A stretch of DNA of 64,000 bases from Acanthamoeba lenticulata (Eukaryota > Discosea > Longamoebia > Acanthamoebidae): the NCBI GenBank assembly GCA_002179805.1, contig NAVB01000082.1, positions 20,164 to 84,163 of the forward strand, in the 5' to 3' direction. Shown piece after piece: positions 21,217 to 31,027 of the stretch (its first letter is position 1; each line of letters begins with the position of its first letter). The notes beneath the pieces are model-generated. The model was not told where the DNA came from. It ran no database searches and saw only the letters and a list, made by a program, of their open reading frames with translations. The translations under genes were made by a program, and so were the position numbers.

Positions 21217-23040
21217 ATGCAGCAGCAGCGAAAACCACCGCCCTGGTTCGACCCCACACGCACCACCAAACTGGGCGAACATCTACCAGACACACCCCAG
21301 CCACAGCAACCCTATAAGGAGCTAATCCCCACTGGATGGGCAAGATTCGGGCGCTCTCGGTCACCACCATCGCCGCCCAATCTCACCATCGTCACCAGGG
21401 CGTCGCCATCACGCACCGAGGTGGTGGCCGGGATCAAACGCCAACGTGCCGGCCGCCGCAATAGGTCGTCCTTCAACACCAAGGACGACGAATCCGAGAT
21501 CGATCGTCGCGTGTTTGCCCTCCGAGTCAATCCGACGACCGAGCAGAAACTGCTCTTCCAGAGAGCCTTTGGGATCGCTCGGCTGGCCAAAAAGTTGGCC
21601 TACAAACTCATCGAAGACCAGAGACCCGGCGTGACATCCCGACGGATCAAGGAGATCAAGAAGACCATCTGCACGGAGCGCATCCAGACTCGAGAGGACC
21701 GTTCCGATGGCACGAAGAAGGTGACAGCGAGGACCGAGAATTCGCATCTCCCGCCTCACACAAGACGCATCCTCTTCGAGCAGCACCTCCCAGCGACGGA
21801 ACGTCTGGTGGCCGACGTAAGGTGCAACGCCGTCATAAAGTTTTGCCAGGCCATCAACTCTACCAAAGCCTTCATGGAGGAGAAGACCTTGGCCTGGGAT
21901 CGCCACGCCGCTGCTCACCAACGTTGGCTCGATCGTGAGAAGGCGCCATCCGCGGCAACGATCCCTCCTAAGGTCAAGGGTCGGAAACGCTCCAAGCCCG
22001 ATTCCGGGGTCGCGGCAGAGAGAACGCCCTACATGACCAAGCATCCACCCAAGGGTGAGCGACCAGAGATGTCGCGACGCCAGGTCAAGCCGCCGGATCG
22101 CAACCGAGCACGGCACTCGTTCTCCATCGATCCCAAGACCAGCAGCAAGAACAATCCCTACGCCGCTCGGTGGGACGGCGAAGACGGATGTGTGCGTTTC
22201 ATGGGCCAGACCCTTGCGATCTGGGGATGCCCTTCGAAGAGACGCCGAGAACTCGAACGTCTCACGGCACGAATGCCCAACGGCGAGCGTGCCACGCGGA
22301 AGCAGGTGACGCTCCGTTACCTAGACGGTCGATATCATCTCATGATCCAGTGCCTCTCGGACAAGGTCCCACCGAGGGACTCGCCGACGGTGCGAGCTGT
22401 GGCGCTCGACCCCGGAGTGCGCACCTTCAATGCTACATACGACACCCAGGGGCGGTTCGGTTCGATTGGGGACGGGCAGGTCGGTCGGCTGATCTCTGTG
22501 GCCGAGCGTGCCGACCGGATCAAGTCTCGCATCGACACCCGACTCCAGGGGGAGCACAAGTCGAGGGCTCGGCGTCGAGCACGGAAGCGGGTGCGGCAGC
22601 TCAACACCAAGTGCCGTGACCTCAAGGCCGACCTCCACTGGAAGGCGGCGAGGGTGCTCTGCACCGAGTACGACCACGTCCTCCTGCCCAAGTTCAACTC
22701 TCGCGCGGCTGCGAGGGTGCTGGGCATCTGCAGAACATCTGCAGAACATCTGGGGCGGCTGTTGACATGCCCAAGGGGCGTCTCCTGCTCCTCCTGCTGG
22801 GACGGCAGGGCGCGGCTGCAGTTGGGCGTAGTTGTTGGCGTATTTGGTGTGTTCAGAAGCTGCCCAAGCTGCGCTCGAATTGTGCGCAAGGGTCGCATAG
22901 AGGTGTCGCGTCATCATGACGTGCGTCCACGTCATCACACGTCTATGCTGCACAAGCTGCGCTCGAATCGTGGGAGAACCAGGCGAGATGAAATTAACCA
23001 CGGCAGGGCATTTGGCACTTGGCCTGCTCTACCCCAATGA
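21217..23040 (+). pseudogene. Fanzor/TnpB-type RNA-guided nuclease, C-terminally truncated
   Basis: A long intronless frame starts at ATG 21217. Its N-terminal half is a basic, helical region typical of the TnpB/Fanzor superfamily (FALRVNPTTEQKLLFQRAFG, then long Arg/Lys-rich parts). The RuvC-like nuclease begins with ALDPGVRTFNATYD, whose Asp 398 (22408-22410) is the first catalytic position, and runs through the Arg-rich bridge to VLLPKFNS (489-495). There the match stops: the zinc ribbon and the last catalytic Asp are absent, and the glutamate expected near the second RuvC motif is not seen. From about 22725 the frame crosses a short tandem repeat (CATCTGCAGAA) into unrelated sequence. In active relatives the protein cuts DNA guided by an RNA from the element end. 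Confidence 0.82.
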
Positions 23041-23838
23041 CCTCATGCGATCTGCCACACACGCAAGCAGTCGCATGTCGCGCTGCACGAGCCACTGGCC
23101 CAGGTGCCAGCCTTCCCCCCCTTCCCCTCCCTGCTTTGCTCTCTCTCTCTCTCATCCCCTCGTGCCGTGGCCAGGAAGCGAGTGTATGCGATCACTCACG
23201 CACGCAGCTGACACTGGGGGCGACACGCGTGCGGCGGTCGGGAGCAGGTTCACGCCAACACGCTTCCCCCAGCTGGGTGCCACAAGCGCCCAAGCCTCTC
23301 TCTCATGGCGCCGATAGAAGTGGACGAAGCCGCGCTGCACGCCAACCTGAGGCTGAAGGCCCATGCCAACGGAGCAGATCAACATTCATGCTGCACACGC
23401 TCATGGGCAAGAACGACGTTGAGGCGCTGGGCTCCATGGGTAACAACGAAGCTCTGGCGTGCCTTTTGACCATGGGCAGACGTGTGTCGACAGGCATCTC
23501 GCCTGCTTGGGGAGCTAGTCTCATACTTGGCGCCCTTCCTCGAGCGGAGGCGCCAACACTCAGCTGTGATGCAAGTGCACGATGCAAGTAATCGATTACT
23601 TGGTGGACCCACGCGACGTGCAAAGATGGTGCATCTCGAAGCCAGCTACAAGGTGTTTGCCAAGCCGTGGGTCAGGGCAAGGACAACGTGGTCAAGACGT
23701 GCTCCTTCGTGAGGCCTCTGTGGTACTATGCAATCCGCACGCCCGCACGTGTCACATGAGACTTGCCGTGTGCACTCACTTTGCTGCACTGTGCGTGTCA
23801 GGTCTGTCCTTCTGCCACTTCGATGTGGCGTTGCGCGG
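23041..23838. other. Intergenic, no supported gene
   Basis: Short ORFs only. A CT microsatellite lies at about 23137-23153. The last part may code for an upstream piece of the gene that follows, since its frame is open from 23728. Confidence 0.35.
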
Positions 23839-26800
23839 ATGGCAGACAGCTTGGCGGCCACCTCCGTGGGCGACCTGGCCCTCTTCGCCGGTGGTTTTGG
23901 TGCTGGTGGTGGTTCGTCGAGGGTGGACATCTACAACGCGTCGCCATCGCCCTCGTCCACTCCGTCGCCTTCCTTCACACCCACACCCACACCCACACCG
24001 TCGACCTCCAAGTCTCTCACGCCCACGCCCACGCCCTCGCCCTCAGCTTCACCAACAACCTCCAGCTCGCCGTCGCCGTCGCCTTCCCCCCGAGCGGCCT
24101 GCCAAGACAGAGCCTCCAACGTCTTGGAGCCCTACGACAGCTTCGGCCTCTCCGGGGAGCTCCTCGCGCAGCACGTCGTCGTCAACAACGATACAGTCAT
24201 CAACGCGTTCGAGGTGGCGCTCAGCGTCTACGGCGGGCGCAGCATCTCATGGGCTCAGCTGTGGACAGACAAAGACGGCACACCAGGCCGCGTCATCGGA
24301 GGCACCTCGTTCGACACAAGCTCCACGACTGACCTCAACGCCGCCCTCCAGGGTCCCTTCTATGCGTGGTCGCCCATCTCCTTGATCGGCGGCACGTCGT
24401 GCTGGCTCGTGCTGCAGCCAGCCGACCCAACTGCCAGCTGGATCGAGGCCACCACAAACAAGGTCACCAACACAGGCTCGCAGTTGCTGGTAATGGACAC
24501 GCTGGCCTCCATGGTCAGTGCCAACGTGTGGTCGCTCACAAATCGATCAGGCCGTCTCAAGCTGAGCCTGTGCGACACGTCGGTCACGCTGTCCACTCCG
24601 TCGCCTTCCTTCACACCCACACCCACACCGTCGACCTCCAAGTCTCTCACGCCCACGCCCACACCCTCAGCTTCACCAACACCCTCCAGCTCGTCGTCAG
24701 CCACGCCGTCGCTTACGCAGTCAGCTACACCGTCCCCCTCCCTCTCGCCCTCACGCTCCGTCACACCATCACCCTCTCCGCCGTCCACGCCCACCATTTC
24801 CCCCACACCATCGGGTTCGCTCTCGCCTTTCTGGCTCACCCTCTTCAACATCATCATCATCGTCGGCCACGCCGACCACATCACCCTCGTCCACACCCTC
24901 CTATTCGTCCTCGCCAACGAGCACGCTCTCATATTCGCCCACATTGTCACCTTCCGAGTCGCCCTCCTCGTCGCCTTTGCCCAGTCCATCGCCCATGCTC
25001 TCGCCAACGGCTTCCTTATCCATCACGCCCTCGCAATCAACGTCGCCCTCAAGCTCCCGCTCGCCCGCGCTCTCGCCAACAGCATCCTTATCCATCACGC
25101 CCTTGGAATCGACGTCGCCCTCAAGCTCGCGCTCGCCTGCGCTCTCGCCAACGGCGTCCTTATCCATCACGCCCTCGCAATCGACGTCGCCCTCAAGCTC
25201 GCGCTCGCCCGCGCTCTCGCCAACGGCGTCCTTATCCATCACGCCCTCGCAATCGACGTCGCCCTCAAGCTCGCGCTCGCCCTCTACTTCCTTGTCGCCG
25301 TCATCTTCAATCGCGCCTACGACCTCCATCACAGGGACCCCGTCTATCACGTGGAGCATGTCCTCGCCCACACAATCGATCACACCGTCGCCTTCGCTGA
25401 TGCCCTCTCCCACACCATCGCTGACGCCTTCACCAACGCCAGCCAGCTCGCGATCGCCATCTCAATTGCCCACTCCGTCGCTATCACCCTCTGTCTCTAC
25501 CGCGATCTCAGAGTCCGCAACCGCCATCCCGTCGGCAACGCCGTCGCTCACGCCTTCTGTCTCTCCCGCGATCCCATCATCCACGACAGCCACCCCGTCG
25601 GCGACGCCATCGTCATCGCCATCGCCATCGCCATCAAACTCCAGAGTCACGCCCTCTTCAGCTGCATCCGTCACGGCTTCATCTACCCCCACCGTCTCGA
25701 CCTCGCCCATTCCCTCGTTCTCCATCTCAGCGTCGCCTTCAATCTCGTCCGCTGTGTCCTCTGTGTCGGCGTCGATTACTCCCTCATTCGTCAACAGCCC
25801 TTCCACTTCACCCACACTGATCTTGCCCTCGCTTACGGCTTCACCTTCTGCAAGTACGTTGGCTTCGCTCTCGCCTACGCCCTTGAGCGCCACACAATCG
25901 CCATCAGCCTTTCTCTCGCCTTTCATGTCGCCTTCCGCCACGCCATCAAGCTCGGCCACAGCTACAAGGTCTGCTTCGCAATCGGCCTCGCTCTCACCCT
26001 CGATCTCGCTCGTCACGCCTTTGACCAGCATCACTCAGGCGGCTTCGCCTTCAGCCACATCTCATTCGTCTCTCACGCCTTCTGCTACTGCCTCGAGCTC
26101 GCTCTCGACGTCGGCTTCCGCTTCTCCAACGAGATCATCGTCCTCACCGTCTATCTCGGCTTTCTCGTCCACGCCCACGCCCACGCCCACGCCCACGCCC
26201 ACGCCCACGCCCACGCCCACGCCCACGCCAACTCCCACGCCCACGCGTTCTCCTTCTGCGTCGGCCGTCATGCCTTCTTCCTCGTCAACACCGTCCGTAT
26301 CAGCCATATCGCCATCGGTCTCTTCCACCTTCTCAACGGCTTCGCGCTCTCCGTCAGCATCAGCCATCACGCCGGCGGTGTTGTCCTCGCCGTCGATCTC
26401 GTTGTCTGGCTCGCCGTCGGTGTCGGTCTCATCCACTCCTTTGTCTTCCGCCACCACCACCACCACCACCACAAGCCGCTCGCCTTCGCCTTCGCCTTCA
26501 CCTATCACCAGTCGCATGCCGACAGCCACCATCTCACTAGGCTTCTCTCCCTCCTCATCGGCATCTATGTCGCCGATTGCGACATTCTCTGCAAGCGCCT
26601 CGCCCACTCGATCATCCTCTCGTAGCCCCACCTCTAGAGCGGCTCCTTCGGGCTCGCCGGTGTCACGATCGTATGCTCTCGTCGTTCCAGCCAATGCTCT
26701 GTCCGGAGGCGCCACCTTCACCAACGGCCCGCCAACGGCGGTCATCGTCTCCAGCGTCGAGCTCGGCGGCGTTGGAGTCACCTGGTGCGTTGGCAATCTG

Positions 26801-27601
26801 GTTGTGGGCATCACCAGGGTCGTCGACTTCACCTACTTTTTGTGCACTTCGTGATGCACGACAACGCCTCTGCTTCTGCTGGGCAGCAGCAGGTCATCTC
26901 TCGGCCTCATGCCATGGGGTACATCATTCAACAATCCACCGGCGCCATCATCACCCAGCACAATCTCACCGACGCCATGCCCACCACGGCCGGCGCCTCC
27001 ACGGTGGCCTTGACGAGGGTGACCACGCAATTCTCACAACAGACCTCCGTGGCGCTCAGCCGTACGAGCGTGTTCTGGCTGCCGATCTGCTTCTCCCAGG
27101 CCGCCAGCTCCGCCGGCCGCCAACAAGCAGACGACTCTGTAGTCTCATCATACAGTATTGCCCTGGCTGGTACCAACACTAGCAGCGCAGGCGGTCAATG
27201 GACGGTGAGGACGTGCAACAGCGGACCCTCATGCCAACCTACGATCAATGCCGGTAGCTTGGCCACCTCGATAGTCAAGCACACTCTCGACCGACAGCGA
27301 CGACGGTGGTGACATCAGCAGCATTGCAATCATCGCAGCAGCGGTAGGCGTGCCGGTGGTAATCGTCCTCATTGCCATCATGGCCCTTGGCGTGGCGGTG
27401 ATGGTGTGGCTGGCCAAGGGCGGCTTGCGCCAGCCCGCCCTGGTGGCGCGACGCAACAGCACCCAGGCCCGAAGGATGTCACTCGAACAAACGGTAAGGA
27501 AGCTCCACTCGAACAAGCTCTTCAAGCCAGATGATTCGCCAGACCAGCACTTCCACATCAACAAGGAGAACTGGATGACCGATGATTTCTATGCACTCTG
27601 A
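23839..27601 (+). CDS. Giant Ser/Pro/Thr-rich (mucin-like) type I membrane protein, three frameshifts
   Basis: From ATG 23839 comes a kelch-like strand (SVGDLALFAGGFGAGG, RVDIYNA), a SPSPS/TPTPT stretch, a folded domain of about 165 residues (about 24090-24580) resembling choice-of-anchor beta-sandwiches (PGRVIGGTSF, GTSCWLVL), then about 670 residues almost wholly of S, P, T and A, including a (TP)n run from an ACGCCC repeat at 26168-26240. A second globular domain (26670-27280) is followed by one membrane helix (27325-27415) and a short basic tail ending at 27601. One-base slips at a T run (24828-24830), at a T run (26836-26840) and near 27260-27275 break the frame, from mutation or homopolymer sequence error. 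The stalk suggests a heavily O-glycosylated surface protein. No signal peptide is visible, so the 5' end may be missing. Confidence 0.65.
26168..26245. repeat. Hexanucleotide tandem repeat (ACGCCC)n inside the mucin-like gene
   Basis: About ten copies of CCACGC in a row encode Thr-Pro dipeptides. Such runs change length easily. Confidence 0.85.
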
Positions 27602-27688
27602 TGGCAGTGGTGTGCTGGTTCATCTACCAATAATGTACATGACTTTGAACTGGTGGTGTGCTATGTCTGGATTTTTCCCACCAAGAAA

Positions 27689-27785
27689 GGAATTCCGAGT
27701 ATCGTCGCGCGACGATATTCGGAATTCCAGCGTTTGCCTGGATTTTGCCTGGAAAACAACTTCAAGTTGGGGATATAACCAGGCA
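27689..27785 (-). repeat. Palindromic dispersed repeat, copy 2
   Basis: 27689-27728 is a 40-bp palindrome with one mismatch (half GGAATTCCGAATATCGTCGC). The right flank to about 27785 matches, in reverse, the left flank of copy 1 at 16125-16164 with roughly 80% identity by eye. The 53-bp inverted arms around copy 1 are not found here. Confidence 0.78.
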
Positions 27786-27992
27786 AATGCGAAAAACAAC
27801 CGGCGTTTGGGGATAAAACTGGGCAATCAATGGAATGCTGAGTATGGTTGCAAGGGTTCAGTGAAGGGGGCCACGCGCCCGAATTATTTGAGGTATGGCG
27901 CTATTTTTAGGAGACCACAAAAGAATGTGAAGAACATAAAACGCTTTTTATTTCCTGTGGGTGTCGGTTCGCAAGGGTCCCCGCTCGGGCGG

Positions 27993-28097
27993 CGTGGAAG
28001 GCGGGCGGCGTGGCGTGGAAGGCGGGCGGCGCGGCGTGGAAGGCGGGCGGCGCGGCATGGAAGGCGGGCGGCGTGGCGGGACAGGAGGGCGGCGCGG
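27993..28097. repeat. 21-bp minisatellite, about five units
   Basis: Units of the form CGTGGAAGGCGGGCGGCGYGG repeat head to tail with few changes. It lies in non-coding sequence. There are no spacers, so it is not a CRISPR array. Confidence 0.85.
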
Positions 28098-28845
28098 TGT
28101 GTAAGGAACCTCTGCTACCCTCAGCGCCCGCGCCTCATCCTCTCGTCTCTCGCTTCTCCCCTCTGCCCACACAGGCAACCCATAGAGCTGTGTCCTGTGG
28201 GCTTTCTTTGTATGCGGGCTTCTTTTGGCGCTGTGCGAGCTTCTTGCGGCGCTCTGTAGCAGAACAAGGTTTGTAAGCCAAAGATGTTGTGATGACTGTT
28301 GAATAGCAAGGGCATACCTGTTTCTTGAATGGCTCGTCACTTATACTGCTGCCGGCGCTTCCTGCCAGTTGCCGTTCGCCAGACCAAATCTTGCAGCTCC
28401 CGCATGGCCACAATGCGTAGCCACCGTGCACGTTCTGAGCTGGTGATGGTATCGTCGATCACAGAAGCTCTACCTATAACATGAACATGAGTGCTCCAGA
28501 GAGTGCCAGAGATAGTGTGTTGATGGCCAGGCATGCACCTTCATTGCGTTCAAGAATACCTGCGTCAAAAAGAGGTCCATACATGACCATCCAGTTGCAC
28601 TCCTTGTTGACACGCTTGGCAGCTGAACCATTGAGTGACTCTATCGGATGGTGCTGTGTCCATGGAGATACTGCTCACAGTCAGCCATGTAGCCCTTGAT
28701 CAGAACCTTGAGCTCTGCCAGTGCGCCTGCAGTGTGATCACAGTGGGTGTGGGTTGGTGATGTGACCAATGAAGCTCAACATGTGCTCCTGAAATCCTGT
28801 ACTATTGTTGGTGTGTTTCTTGACACCTGGCTCACATTGTCACAG

Positions 28846-29260
28846 TTAGCATTGATCAAATGGATAAAGAATGGTGACATACCAACAAAGAAGTGTTTTC
28901 AGTGCAGCAGAAACATCAGCCACAATGGGGTGTTGGGTAGCAAGATTCTGCACATCCTTCAGCAGGCCTTTGGCATAGTGATTGGGATCCTGGTTCAGCA
29001 TGACATCGTGGCCATAGAGCTTCTGGGCAATGGCAGCAATCTTCACATCTCCATCTGTTGTTATGGAGGTCAACACCACACCACTTGACTGGTACACACA
29101 AATGGTCAGACACCTCACATGATTTGGTCTCAAGAGCGATGAGTCTTCTCCTCCTTGTCTCTGCAAGTTGCTTTGCTTCCCACTCTGCCTGTGCCTTCAC
29201 TCGCTTCTCCCACTCAGCTGCGTTCTTACGCTGCTTGAGCTGGGCAATACGTTCAGGGCG
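28846..29260 (-). pseudogene. Transposase-like coding debris
   Basis: The minus frame near 29085-28850 reads SGVVLTSITTDGDVKI, then QKLYGHDVMLNQDPNHYAKG and a Cys-ending segment. The T-D-G-D motif followed by a basic NH-x-x-K block resembles the catalytic region of some DDE-type transposases. A coiled-coil-like Glu/Arg stretch (KRVKAQAEWEAKQLAE) lies upstream in another frame. Stops and frame changes show it is not intact. Family assignment is weak. Confidence 0.35.
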
Positions 29261-29310
29261 CAATTTTATGAGGCACACGGGGACAAAGAGCAACGACGAC
29301 AGCGACGACG

Positions 29311-29428
29311 ATCTGGAGGATGTTGGTGAAGCTGAGGGCGAGGGCGTGGGCGTGAGAGACTTGGAGGTCGACGGTGTGGGTGTGAAGGAAGGCAACAGAG
29401 TGGACGAGGGCGACAGCGACGCGTTGTA
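29311..29428 (-). repeat. Inverted duplicate of the mucin-gene cassette
   Basis: In reverse complement this segment closely matches 23931-24065 of the mucin-like gene (YNAS, PSSTL, PSFTPTPSTSKSLTPTP) and the internal cassette 24592-24690. It is a displaced fragment of that gene family. Confidence 0.85.
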
Positions 29429-29771
29429 GGTACTGTCGGTGAAAAGAAATTCGGCAAAAAAGCAAATGACCGCATAACTAAAATTCCGGTTAACGGTCCT
29501 AAACGGTTCAAACTGCGGTTACCGTGGCCAGCGTTACAGCCCACATTGCTTTTTTTAGGAAAGAGGGTGGAGATGGGGGGGCCCAGCTGGCCCAAGCCTA
29601 AACTTCAGGCATTCCTGACCATGGCCCACCTGCGTGGTGTTCTTCCAAATACGCCGACGTGGGCCGTGGTTGACAACTGCGTCCCGCGGTGGAGCATCAT
29701 CTGAACAAACAGAGACAGTGACAGCACCTGAGCTTGTGGTGGCCTTGACCACACGACACCAACAACAACAG
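29429..29771. other. Non-coding junction region
   Basis: Contains an unusual low-GC piece (29440-29550) and no ORF similar to the missing N-terminal part of the amylase-type gene that follows. It marks the boundary between repeat-rich DNA and the dense gene block. Confidence 0.45.
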
Positions 29772-30966
29772 GCAACACACGGATAAAGCGCGTGTGGGTC
29801 ACCTCAACGAAGGGCCGCTGCGCGCCAAGCGTGTCGCCAACCTAACGGGCATCCAGCTGACGATGCCCGGCATTCCGTGTATTTACTACGGCACCGAACA
29901 GGCCCTCACCGGCCACGGCAACCACGACAAGTGCGTGCGCTCTCTCCCGCTCCGGTGTCCGTGCGCTTGGGCTGAGCCCTGTGGCCACGTATACCTTCAG
30001 GTACCTGAGGGAAAACATGTTTGGAGGCAACTTCTCGGCCTACGCCACGCGCGGCTGCCACTTCTTCGACCCGCAGCACCCGACCTACCTCCGCATCGCC
30101 GTCCTCGCTCACCTCCGCGCGCGTAAGGTGCGTTTCATAAACAAGCTTCTGCCACGGCCACGGCCACGGACACGGCCTGTTGAGACTCACACATGCGCGT
30201 GCAGGACATTGTTGGCATCGCGCTGCGCCACGGTAGGTTGTACCTGCGCGACGTGTGCCCGATCTCCTTCCTGACCCGGGCGCAGCGAGACGAAAGCGAC
30301 CGACTCGAGCGCGAGAAGCAGCTCAAGGCGGCGCGCGACCGGAAGGCGGCGCTGCCGGCCTCCCGCGCCCAGTCGTCCATGCACTTGCCCATTCCCGGCA
30401 AGGCCGGGGCGTCGTCCGAAGCGGCCGCGCCGTCGCCGCCCACGCCGGCCAAGCACAACAAGCACGCAAAGATGAAGCGGCGGCGTCTGCAGCGCTCCAA
30501 CACGCACATCGACCTGCGGCTCACCGAGGAGGAGGTCATGAAGGACGAGCGTGTGCGCTGCTGGCGTGGCTCGCTGCGCGGCGAGGTGCTGGCCTGGTCG
30601 CGGATCCACTGCGACTGCGAAGTGCTCGTGGCGCTCAACACGCACCCGACCGAGGAGCGCCGCGCGCTGGTGACCATCGACCGCCGCCTGCAGGAGCGCA
30701 AGCACGCCGAGAGGCTGCGCAAGCACCAGCAGCCCGTGACGGCCTCCATGTCCATCCTCTACCACAGCGACTGGAGCGACGCCGCCCTGGCGGCCGTGCT
30801 GGGCCTGCCCTCGGCCTCGTTGCCCGCCTGCGCGATGGAGCTGCCCGAGACCGCCGAGAGTCTCCTCCCGCGGATGCAGCGCGCCGTGCCCATCCAGCAG
30901 CAGGCCGACGGCCGGTTCTTCATCTCCCTCACCCTGCCCCCAGCTGCCATGGTTGTCCTCCACTGA
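29772..30966 (+). CDS. Glycoside hydrolase family 13 (alpha-amylase type), N-terminally truncated
   Basis: Three exons join in phase: about 29772-29930, 30001-30127, 30205-30966. The first reads HTDKARVGHLNEG and then LTMPGIPCIYYGTEQ, the region of GH13 enzymes from the catalytic-loop (N)HD..R to the end of the TIM barrel. The second has YLRENMFGGNFSAY and CHFFD; the third starts RHGRLYLRDV and continues with a long basic insert (residues rich in Arg/Ala) before a C-terminal beta domain ending in MVVLH. The barrel strands with the nucleophile Asp and acid Glu are not found upstream, so this copy lacks its catalytic core unless exons lie far away. Intact relatives cleave alpha-1,4-glucans. Confidence 0.75.
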
Positions 30967-31027
30967 GCTTTGGACACACCGAAAAAGATAAAAGAATTCT
31001 TAAATAACAATACACAAAAGGCACAAG

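Noticed and set aside
24360..25413. Long minus-strand ORFs rich in Glu/Gly/Asp/Val
   Set aside because: They are exact shadows of the Ser/Pro/Thr repeats on the plus strand; length comes from the repeat, not from a gene.
27993..28097. CRISPR-like array
   Set aside because: The 21-bp units run head to tail without spacers; it is a minisatellite in eukaryotic DNA.
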